In this document: positions 1 through 7,988 of the stretch, piece after piece
How the letters are laid out: each line of letters opens with the position of its first letter
Numbering within the stretch: the stretch's first letter is position 1
Assembly (NCBI GenBank): GCA_026184775.1
Contig: JANCYW010000011.1
Coordinates: 348,591-412,590, forward strand
Length of the DNA stretch: 64,000 nt
Reading direction: 5' to 3'
Source: Cyanidium caldarium
Lineage: Eukaryota > Rhodophyta > Bangiophyceae > Cyanidiales > Cyanidiaceae
The notes under the pieces: model-generated
What the model saw: only the letters and a program-made list of their open reading frames with translations
Told to the model about the DNA's origin: nothing
Database searches by the model: none
Made by a program: the position numbers and the translations under genes

Positions 1-133
1 GACGAATCCGTTCTCGGCACGCTCCCCAGGTGGAGAGCGCGGGGTAGGAGGAGGAGGAGTGGATCGCCGACGAAACACGTCGGGAGGAGGTTGAGCGTGC
101 TGGGAGCGAGGGCGAGACGGGTGGTCACGAACG

Positions 134-3100
134 ATGGAGGGTGAGGGTGGTCTCGACGGCGCTGCTGCGGCGTCGCGAGAGACAGAAACATCGGCGGCGG
201 TGCCCACCGGGGAGAAGACGGCCGTCGCCGCCGAAGGAGCGGACGAGGCGGACGGAGCGGTGGCGGAAGATGAAGACACGGAGGAGTTGGAGCACAAGGT
301 GACTACTTCCGGGGATGCTTCGGAGTTCTCGCTCGACGACGGGGAGGGTGGCAAGCCTGCCGAGCCAGTGCCTGGGTCGCCGCCTCGACAAACAACGCGC
401 TCACGTTTCATCGAAGACGAGGCCGAGGAAAGCGAGGCGGACGAGGCGGAACAGCGGTCTGGCGCCTCTGTTCGCGACAGTGAATCCGGAGAAGGAGAAG
501 AGGGGGATGAGCGAGCATCCGCGGCCGACTCGTTTCTGGATGACCGCGACGACGCCCAGCTCGGAGATGCGGAGGCGGAGCGGCGTCGCAAGCGCCGGCG
601 CGAGGCCCCCCCGGAGCTGGCCGAGGGCGACATCGAGCTGCTGCGGGAAGCGGGGGTGGACGTGCCGCCGTCGTCCGCCGTTGCTGCTGCGGGCGGCGGT
701 GCTGGCCGGTTGCGGCGATTGAAACGATTGACCGACGCGGAGGAGGAGGAGGAGGCACCAGCGTCGGCTGCTGGCGATGAGGACGACGACGACGACGACG
801 GGCAGGTTGGCGACACCCGCTCTCCGTTACCCGAGTCGATGTCGTCGTCGTCGTCGTCGTTGGACGAGTCCGACTACGAGGAGGACGAGTTCGAGGACTT
901 TATCGACTACGGCGAGGGCGAGCGGGCCCGTCGACAGCGTCGTCGAGCGCTGCGACGTCAACGTGCCGCGATGGCCGAGTCGTTGGTGGGCACCGCGTTT
1001 GCCGGCGTCGACGTGGAGTCGCTGGGCTTGTTGCGCGAGCTGTTCGGCGAGCCGGCGGCGCTGCAAGATTACCGTGGCGAGGATGCGCTGTTCGAGGCCG
1101 ACGAGGCGAAAGTGCGCGCCTGGCTGCGCTCCATCGGCATTGTCGACGATCGGCAAGTGCAGCGGGCACTGCAGCCGGCGGAAGGGGAGACAGAGCCGGA
1201 GACGACCGCCCCGGACAAGTCGACACGGCCGGAGCAGCTGACGCTTTTGGAGGAGATGTACGCCACCGCCCGCGATGATCAGATTCGGGACACCGACGTA
1301 CCCGAGCGGCTGCAACTGCACTATGACCGCGGTGATGCGTTGCGGCCCGAAATGGACGAGAGCGACCTTCGGTACGAGGCCGAGTGGATTGCTACACACG
1401 GCTTTGCACGGCTGCCGGAGTTTGCCGCCCTCGACGCCACCGGCCAGAATGAGCTGCTGGACGGCATCGCATCGATGTTGCGCTTCGTGCGCGTGCACCA
1501 CTACGACGTGCCTTACATCGCCATGTATTGCCGCGAGTATCTGGAGCCGCACCTGTTGCGGCCGTTGCCGGAAGCGCACGCCGCGCCGGACGCCCCGCCG
1601 GTGCCGCTGGAGGAGCCGTCGCGGTTTGTCGGCGACTGGCAGCACCTGTGGCGCGTGCTGGACTGGGACCGCAAGTACACGGAGTTTATGGCGCGCAAAC
1701 GGCGGCTGATGGATGCGTACGAGGAGCGTCACCAGGAGGAGCTGTTTGCGCTGGCCACCGGTGCCTTTAACCAGCAGATGCTGCGCGACGTCGAGCGGTA
1801 CGCCCGGCTGCGAGCCAGTGTAGACCGAGCCGTGGCCGATGCCGACACCGCAACCGCCGACAACCATCGACCGCGCCGCCGCAACCGGCTGCATCACGCG
1901 GTGCAGACCGCCGCGCGGTATCGTCTCGATTTCGAGGCGCTGTACGGCTTGCGCTGTGGCGAATTGGCGGCCAACGTGCTGGCCGGTGGGGTGCGAGTCA
2001 CCGAGCCGGCCGACCAGCCGTCGGCACCGCTGCCGCATCGGCTGCTGCCGGAGGCGTCCGATGCGGAATGCGCGCGGGCGCTGATGGCCCTGCGCTATCT
2101 GGCCGCGGCCGTCTACGCTAGCCATCCGCGATTGCGCAACGTGGTGCGTGGCCGTTTGCGGGAGCGCGCTCGTCTGCACGTGCATCCGAGCGATCGCGCC
2201 CGCACCGAACTGGATGTGGTGGCGCCGCTGCGCGCCCACTGTTCCATCTCCGGCCTGCCGGTGGCCGCGCTGTCGCCGCTGGAGTACGCACAGGTGCTGT
2301 TGGCGCAACGGAGCGGATATGTGGAGGGCATCGAAGTGGCACTGGCCGAGGGCGACCGCCTGGAGCTGTGCGCGCTGTTTGAGGAGGCACTGCTGAGCGA
2401 CAAGCTGTTCGAGGCGGCGCAGCAGTGGAATGCCGAGCGCAAACGCCTGATCAACGAGGTGATGGTGCCGGTGATGCTGCTGCGGCCACTGCTGGGCGAG
2501 TTGCAGGAGGCGCTAGCGGCCGAGGCCGTCGAGTCGCTGCGGGAGGCGGCGGTGCCACTGCTGGAACGGCAGCTGGGGGTGGGCGGCGTGGCCGCGGGCG
2601 AGAGCGGGCGCGGCGAACTGGCCGGCACCGCTGCCGGACGCGTGCTGGCGTTTGTGATCGGCACCGAGGCGGAGGTGAGCGCAGCGGCCGCGGCCAACAC
2701 CCCGCAAGCGACGCGACGGCGCAGTTCGGACGCGCTGCAGATCGTTGGGGTGGCGGTGGATGCGCGCGGCGAACCGCAAGACGCGGTTCGCATCGGCGCT
2801 GGCATGTGGTTGGACCGGGCGGCGGCGGCGGCGGCGGCGGTGACGTCAACGACACCGCTGCCGCCACCAGCGGTGCAACAGGCGCTGGAGGCGTTTATGG
2901 CCCGCCACGAACCGTACGCTTGTGTGGCGGTGGGGTACGGCCCGAGTGGCGGCGTGACCTGTGCGCGCCTGCACGAGTATCTGCGGGAGATGGAGAGTCG
3001 GCGGCGTCTCCCAGCTGGTCATGCGGAGGCGGTCGCGCAGCACGAGCCCGAGATGCAGCGCCGGCTGGTGGCCATCGACGAGGACGTGGCGCGTCTATAC

Positions 3101-5455
3101 GAGAAGACGCGGTTGATGGCCACCACGGCGGCGGTGCGCGCCCATGTCGGTGGTGGATCGTCGGCGGAGGCGCCGTTGCAACGACGAGCCATCGGGTTGG
3201 CGCGTCTGTGTCAAGAGCCGCTGGCGGTGTGGGCGGCGGTGGCCAGTGAGCCGGCGCTAGCGCCGCTGTTGCGCTTACAGCAACGCCATGTGAATCGCGC
3301 GGTTGCGGCAATGACGACGACGACGACGACCACGCCTGCCTGGCTGGGTCGCTTCGCGGCCTCAGTGCAGGGCGGCGTCGATGGCGATGTGGACGCGCTG
3401 GAAGTGGACGCGATGTTGCAATCGCCAAACGATCGCCACGCCGCCGTGCAACGGGCGCTCGTGCACGCCATCGCCTGCGTGGGTCTGGACCTGAACTTGA
3501 TCTTGCAGCATCGGCATCTGCGGCCACTGCTGCAATTTGCCGCCGGTCTGGGCGTGCGCAAGGCGCCGATGCTGCTGGCCGCCATCGAGAGCCGCTACGG
3601 CTCGCGCCTGCCGTCACGACAGGCACTCACCGACGTCGGAGTGCTGTCGCCGCGGGTGGCGCACTCGCTGATCGGCTTTGTGCGGGTGCGCGACGTGGAC
3701 CTGGATCGGCCACTGACCGCACGCACTCCCGCAGAGCGCGCTCAGGATCGGTTGACGGCGCGCCGACGCCATCGCGACCTGCTGGGCGAGTGGAACCCGC
3801 TCGACGACACCCGCATCCACCCCGACGATTACCCCATTGCCGAACGCATCGCCCGCGAGGCCCTGCAGGAGGTGGACAAGGGCAAAGCTGCTGCCGGCGG
3901 ACGACCACCCAGCAGCTCCACCGCGGTGCAGGTGCTGCAACTGATGGAGAACCCGCACGCCATGGACGCACTCGACCTGATGAGCTACGCGGCGCATCTG
4001 CGCCAGCTGGGCAAGGGCCTCAAACGGCACACGCTGCGCCTGCTCGAGGCCGAACTGCAGCACCCGTTTCAGGATTGGCGCGACGGACGCGTGTCGCTGC
4101 GGGATCGATCGGCATTTTATGCGTGTACCGGATTGGATGAGCGGCGATTTGCGTACGGCACATTGGTGCACGCATACGATGTCGGGATGTTGCACCGCGG
4201 CGATAAGATGGTGTGTCGGTTGGTCACCGGGGGGACGGCGCGTGGTGCGGACGCGCTGAACGGGTATGCTATGCGATCGGAACTGTTGCCGCTGTTGACA
4301 GGGGGCAGCGCGCGCGGTCATCCGATAGGCGGCGGCGGCGGCGGCGGCGGCGGTGGTATGTTGTCGGCGTCGGCGGCGGTGCGGGGCGCGATGGATGTCG
4401 ATGCGGATCTGCAGCGGCTGCTGCTGGTCGACGGTGGTCTGTTGCGGTTACGGGTCAAGGCGGTGGTGGGCGAGCGGTTGCAGGTGGAGTTGATGGCGCC
4501 GGATCCGCCGCCGGCCGCTTTGGTGGAAGCGCTGACGCGTCTACCGTATCGGGTGCCGTTGGATGGAGGCGTCGGCGGTGGCGGCGGCGACAAGCTGCGC
4601 GGCGGGGCGGCGTTGCGATCCCGCTGGCGGCCGCGCCAGCTCAACCACCCGAGCTTTTACAACATCAGCGGGCGGCAGGCGGTGGAGCGGTTGCTGAAGA
4701 TGCCGGTAGGCGAGGCCATCTTCCGGCCGTCGCCGCGCGATGTCAACGCGTTGTGCGCCTCGTTCCGGGTGCATGAACAGGCGCCGCTGCTGCATGTGGA
4801 GGTGCACGAGGAGGGGCCGCGTCGCGGTGGACGTTCCGGTCCTGCGGCCCGGTTGCGCATCGGGGACGAGACGTATGAGGATCTGGACGAGGTGCAAGCG
4901 CGGTATGTGGAACCGCTGGTGCAGTATACGATGGAGGCGGCGCGACACCCCAAGTTTCTGGCCGCGGATGCGAATACCGCCACCGACCAACTGCTGACGG
5001 AGACACTGCGGCAGGACAAGGCGCGGCAGCCGACCGGCATCCCGTATCGGCTGGTGTTTCATCCCAAGTATGCCGGGTGTTTGCAGCTGGCGTACCTGCC
5101 CGGACGCCAGACGATACTGCGCGAGACGATCGGCGTAGCGCCCGAGGGGTATCGGTTGCGCGGGCAGGTGTTCGGTTCGGTGGCGGTGCTGTTGAACTGG
5201 TTCAAACGCCACTGGCGCCAGAGCCGTCAGGCGGCGAACACCGGGCGGAACGTGGGCAGCATGCGCGAGGCAGTGGCCACAGCGCCACCGCGACGAGCCA
5301 CCGACCTATCGGGCATCGTGGCGTCGGCGATGGAGATGGCCGCGCAATCGCGAGCGCCACCCGGCGGTGGAGGTGCGGCGACGGCGTCCGGATATCCGCC
5401 GTACGGGCAGTCGCACTGGCCGCCACCGGGATATCCCCACCCGACGCAGTGGTGA
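134..5455 (+). CDS. SPT6: Transcription elongation factor SPT6 homologue
   Basis: A 1773-residue histone chaperone and elongation factor that travels with RNA polymerase II. The first ~270 residues are very acidic with Asp/Glu/Ser runs, as is usual for SPT6. The middle holds the Tex-like core: a YqgF/RNase H-like region near residues 865-970, and a helix-hairpin-helix region near 1110-1200 (VGLDLNLI, then LGVRKAPMLLAAIESRYG). The C-terminal third holds the SH2 region from about residue 1500 (HPSFYNISGRQAVERLL, then FRPSPRD), which binds the phosphorylated Rpb1 linker. A Gly run near residue 1400 and a Pro/Gly-rich tail are low-complexity additions. The length matches the family. The start is the first ATG of the frame and opens directly into the acidic tail. 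Identification is firm; exact domain edges are estimated. Confidence 0.93.
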   Translation: MEGEGGLDGAAAASRETETSAAVPTGEKTAVAAEGADEADGAVAEDEDTEELEHKVTTSGDASEFSLDDGEGGKPAEPVPGSPPRQTTRSRFIEDEAEESEADEAEQRSGASVRDSESGEGEEGDERASAADSFLDDRDDAQLGDAEAERRRKRRREAPPELAEGDIELLREAGVDVPPSSAVAAAGGGAGRLRRLKRLTDAEEEEEAPASAAGDEDDDDDDGQVGDTRSPLPESMSSSSSSLDESDYEEDEFEDFIDYGEGERARRQRRRALRRQRAAMAESLVGTAFAGVDVESLGLLRELFGEPAALQDYRGEDALFEADEAKVRAWLRSIGIVDDRQVQRALQPAEGETEPETTAPDKSTRPEQLTLLEEMYATARDDQIRDTDVPERLQLHYDRGDALRPEMDESDLRYEAEWIATHGFARLPEFAALDATGQNELLDGIASMLRFVRVHHYDVPYIAMYCREYLEPHLLRPLPEAHAAPDAPPVPLEEPSRFVGDWQHLWRVLDWDRKYTEFMARKRRLMDAYEERHQEELFALATGAFNQQMLRDVERYARLRASVDRAVADADTATADNHRPRRRNRLHHAVQTAARYRLDFEALYGLRCGELAANVLAGGVRVTEPADQPSAPLPHRLLPEASDAECARALMALRYLAAAVYASHPRLRNVVRGRLRERARLHVHPSDRARTELDVVAPLRAHCSISGLPVAALSPLEYAQVLLAQRSGYVEGIEVALAEGDRLELCALFEEALLSDKLFEAAQQWNAERKRLINEVMVPVMLLRPLLGELQEALAAEAVESLREAAVPLLERQLGVGGVAAGESGRGELAGTAAGRVLAFVIGTEAEVSAAAAANTPQATRRRSSDALQIVGVAVDARGEPQDAVRIGAGMWLDRAAAAAAAVTSTTPLPPPAVQQALEAFMARHEPYACVAVGYGPSGGVTCARLHEYLREMESRRRLPAGHAEAVAQHEPEMQRRLVAIDEDVARLYEKTRLMATTAAVRAHVGGGSSAEAPLQRRAIGLARLCQEPLAVWAAVASEPALAPLLRLQQRHVNRAVAAMTTTTTTTPAWLGRFAASVQGGVDGDVDALEVDAMLQSPNDRHAAVQRALVHAIACVGLDLNLILQHRHLRPLLQFAAGLGVRKAPMLLAAIESRYGSRLPSRQALTDVGVLSPRVAHSLIGFVRVRDVDLDRPLTARTPAERAQDRLTARRRHRDLLGEWNPLDDTRIHPDDYPIAERIAREALQEVDKGKAAAGGRPPSSSTAVQVLQLMENPHAMDALDLMSYAAHLRQLGKGLKRHTLRLLEAELQHPFQDWRDGRVSLRDRSAFYACTGLDERRFAYGTLVHAYDVGMLHRGDKMVCRLVTGGTARGADALNGYAMRSELLPLLTGGSARGHPIGGGGGGGGGGMLSASAAVRGAMDVDADLQRLLLVDGGLLRLRVKAVVGERLQVELMAPDPPPAALVEALTRLPYRVPLDGGVGGGGGDKLRGGAALRSRWRPRQLNHPSFYNISGRQAVERLLKMPVGEAIFRPSPRDVNALCASFRVHEQAPLLHVEVHEEGPRRGGRSGPAARLRIGDETYEDLDEVQARYVEPLVQYTMEAARHPKFLAADANTATDQLLTETLRQDKARQPTGIPYRLVFHPKYAGCLQLAYLPGRQTILRETIGVAPEGYRLRGQVFGSVAVLLNWFKRHWRQSRQAANTGRNVGSMREAVATAPPRRATDLSGIVASAMEMAAQSRAPPGGGGAATASGYPPYGQSHWPPPGYPHPTQW

Positions 5456-5662
5456 GCATAAAAAGGGGTGAATGCGTGCAAGAGTAGAGAGAGAGAGTGT
5501 GTGTGTGGCATGCGCTCCGAGTCTAGCGCGGGGATATGGCCTCGTGCGTCTGCACCCATCGGTCGTGGCCATGCACGCCCGCCAGCGCTCTCACCGTCTC
5601 GCTGCCGCGGGTTCGTTCTCGGCCTGCGCGTTCTCCCGCTCATCGCATCGCAATCCATCGCT
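5456..5662. other. Spacer with GA/GT microsatellite
   Basis: Short intergenic stretch between the SPT6 stop and COA5. It starts with an A-run (ATAAAAAGG) and has a short GA then GT simple repeat near 5485-5507. It probably carries the COA5 promoter and leader; no defined site can be supported. Confidence 0.4.
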
Positions 5663-5908
5663 ATGTCGTCGTCGTGTCGGGAGCTATTCGATTGCATGCT
5701 GCGCTGTCTGTCGGACTCGGAGTGCGTGAAACACCACCCGCATCCCGAGCGGGCGCTGGCGGAGTGTGCGCGGCACGACGCCGAGGGCGTGTCCGACGCC
5801 TGCCGCGGCACCATCTCTGCGTACGCCGCCTGTCGGCGGGCGCAGATCGACCCGGCACGGAGGATACGCGGCAACCCAGCGGCCAGCATTAAATACCAAG
5901 CACCGTGA
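5663..5908 (+). CDS. COA5: Cytochrome c oxidase assembly factor COA5/PET191-like twin-CX9C protein
   Basis: An 81-residue protein. Cysteines at 5, 11, 15, 21, 35, 47 and 57 give CX9C spacings (5-15, 11-21, 47-57), the fold imported and oxidised by Mia40 in the mitochondrial intermembrane space. The layout SCREL, then SECV, then ACRG-Y-ACRR, then a C-terminal RRIRGNP, matches PET191/COA5, which is needed for complex IV assembly. The frame stays open further upstream, but the family begins just before the first Cys pair, so the ATG at 5663 (MSSSCREL) is chosen. It sits between SPT6 and the convergent NOG1. The family call rests on motif spacing rather than a database match. Confidence 0.8.
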   Translation: MSSSCRELFDCMLRCLSDSECVKHHPHPERALAECARHDAEGVSDACRGTISAYAACRRAQIDPARRIRGNPAASIKYQAP

Positions 5909-5917
5909 GGGATCGTT

Positions 5918-7789
5918 TTATCGGTGGTGGCGGGTGCCGAGGCTCATCTTGCCGGCGTACAGGTGTTTGGGTTTCTTGACGGCGATGAAGCGGTCCCATT
6001 CGCCCTGTCGGTGTTCGCGCGAGGCGAACGCCTTGCGCCGTGACTGCTCGAAGAGGCGTCGCGCTTTGGCCGCCTGCTTCATATCGCGCACCCCGTGCAC
6101 TTGCCGCAGGGCCACGGCGGCGGTCGGCGGCCGCGATGCCGTCTGAAGCGACCGCGGCACCCCGACGCCAGGCGGATGCCGCCGGGCCGGTCCGCGCGAC
6201 GAGACACTGCGGGAGCGCAGGCGCGCAGGCGGTACCGACGGATTCTGTGAGCGCTCCCGGGCTGCTCGCCGCTGCCGCAGAATCCTCCGCTCCGTGGCCG
6301 CCCGCACGATCGCCCGCGCCCGCCGCTGCTCTTCCTCTCCCTCTTCCGTCTCCATACCTTCACGCGCTTCCAACGCCGCCAACCGCGCCTCCTCATCGCG
6401 CTCCAACGCATCCAGTCGCTCCAGGATGTCCGCATCCACATAGTCGGCCAGATTCTTCCCGTCCACCACCTCCGGCATGATATCGTAACGCCATTCGGAC
6501 TCGCGCAAGTCGTACAGCTTGCGCCAGTCCATCGAGTAGACGCCCGCACCGCCCATCTGCTCTTCGCGCTGCTTTTCGGTGAGGCGAGGCGGCGGCACCG
6601 CTGCCGCGGCCGCCCCGGCCTCCCGTTGTGCCTGCCGGGCCGCCCACACCGACTCGGGGATGACCGGCGGGCGCGTCTGCGGCGGCATCGCCACGTGCAA
6701 CCGATTCAGCACCGCGTCGCTGCGGCGTTGTGTCATTCGCTGCGATACCCGCACCTCCAGCAGCCGCTCACAGGCGCGGTTGCGCACCGCATACACGCTC
6801 TCGCGGTCCGCATCGCCGGTGGCGCTCATCTTCATCAGCTCGGCGCCGGTGTCGGCCGCCGCCGCCTCCACCGCTCGCCACGTCTCCGCGTCCAGCGTGT
6901 GCTCCCAGCCCAGGTCGACCTTGTTGCACACCAGCAGCAGCGGTTTGTCGCCGAACAGCGGCCGCAGCGAGTGGAAGAGGCGCAACTGCTGTGCCATCGG
7001 GTAGCCGCACTGCTCCGACGGGTCCACAAAGAAGAGTACGGCGGCGCGCAGGTGCGCCAACGCCGTGATGGCCTGCATCTCGATGGTGTTGCGCTGCTCC
7101 AGCTCGCGGTCCAGCACGCCGGGCGTGTCGATCACCTGCCACCGCAGGTAGTGATAGTCCATGTGGCCCACGAACAGCGACTGGGTGGTGAAGGCGTACG
7201 GCTGCACGTCTACATCGGCGCGGGTGACGCTGTTCAGGAAGGAGGATTTGCCCACGTTGGGCGCGCCCGCCACCAATAGCGTGCGGGTGTTGGGGTCGAT
7301 GCTGGGCAAGCGGGCCATGTGCTGCCGCACCTGCTCCAGGTACGCCAGACACGGCGCCAGCCGTTTGGCCATGGTGCCCATGCGTCCCAGCGCGGCCCGC
7401 TTCAGCGACTTGGCGCGGTACAGCGAGTCGGCATACTTCAGCAGTCGCACATAGTCGCGCGCCACCGCATCCATCAGACTGCGCGCACGATGCACCTGCC
7501 CCAGCGCCAGTTTGTAGTGGTCGCGGTCGTACAGCACGTTGATGAGGTCGCCGTAGAACGGGTGCACGTCGTCCACCACCGGAAAGTCGCTGAGGATGCG
7601 CGACAGGCGCTCGTGAAAGGTGGACTGGGCGTATCGCACCTTGCGCATATAAAACGCGCGAATGCGCTGGATCGGGTACCCCTTGTGCACCACAGTGGGC
7701 GTCTTGCGCTGCGTCTGCGACAGGACAATGTCCAGCAGGTCGGCCGCCTCCGGCACCCGCTGGATCGCCTTCAAGTTGGCGACGACCAT
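5918..7789 (-). CDS. NOG1: Nucleolar GTP-binding protein 1 (60S ribosome biogenesis)
   Basis: A 623-residue TRAFAC GTPase acting on pre-60S particles in the nucleolus and nucleus. The N-terminal NOG1 helical domain begins at once (MVVANLKAIQRVP) and includes KGYPIQRIRAFYMRKVRYAQ. The G domain follows: G1 GAPNVGKSS near residue 175, G3 DTPG near 221 and G4 NKVD near 288. The C-terminal region is basic (RRILRQRRAARERSQ) and ends in a Lys-rich segment including KKPKHLYAGKMS, as in other NOG1 proteins. The open frame runs 87 residues further upstream, but family length (about 620-650) and the conserved N-terminus fix the start at 7789. The 3' end lies only 9 bases from the convergent COA5 stop. 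Confidence 0.95.
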   Translation of the reverse strand: MVVANLKAIQRVPEAADLLDIVLSQTQRKTPTVVHKGYPIQRIRAFYMRKVRYAQSTFHERLSRILSDFPVVDDVHPFYGDLINVLYDRDHYKLALGQVHRARSLMDAVARDYVRLLKYADSLYRAKSLKRAALGRMGTMAKRLAPCLAYLEQVRQHMARLPSIDPNTRTLLVAGAPNVGKSSFLNSVTRADVDVQPYAFTTQSLFVGHMDYHYLRWQVIDTPGVLDRELEQRNTIEMQAITALAHLRAAVLFFVDPSEQCGYPMAQQLRLFHSLRPLFGDKPLLLVCNKVDLGWEHTLDAETWRAVEAAAADTGAELMKMSATGDADRESVYAVRNRACERLLEVRVSQRMTQRRSDAVLNRLHVAMPPQTRPPVIPESVWAARQAQREAGAAAAAVPPPRLTEKQREEQMGGAGVYSMDWRKLYDLRESEWRYDIMPEVVDGKNLADYVDADILERLDALERDEEARLAALEAREGMETEEGEEEQRRARAIVRAATERRILRQRRAARERSQNPSVPPARLRSRSVSSRGPARRHPPGVGVPRSLQTASRPPTAAVALRQVHGVRDMKQAAKARRLFEQSRRKAFASREHRQGEWDRFIAVKKPKHLYAGKMSLGTRHHR

Positions 7790-7988
7790 GGCGAGGAGAG
7801 AAGGATGGGGCCTCTCGATGGGATGGGAGTGTGATGGGGAGGTGATTCGATTCCACCACCAAACGACCGGGCGGTGATCGACGCCCCACCAGAACCGACG
7901 GGTGCAGAGTCGCGTCGTCGGCGGCGACGTCGATGGACCGAACGTGCACGGCGGCCGCGGCGGGTCGGCGCCGCGTCGTTTCGGGCCG

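Noticed and set aside
827-2308. 493-residue minus-strand frame inside SPT6
   Set aside because: It is antisense to a conserved gene, starts without family content and reflects GC-rich codon use that avoids stops on the opposite strand.
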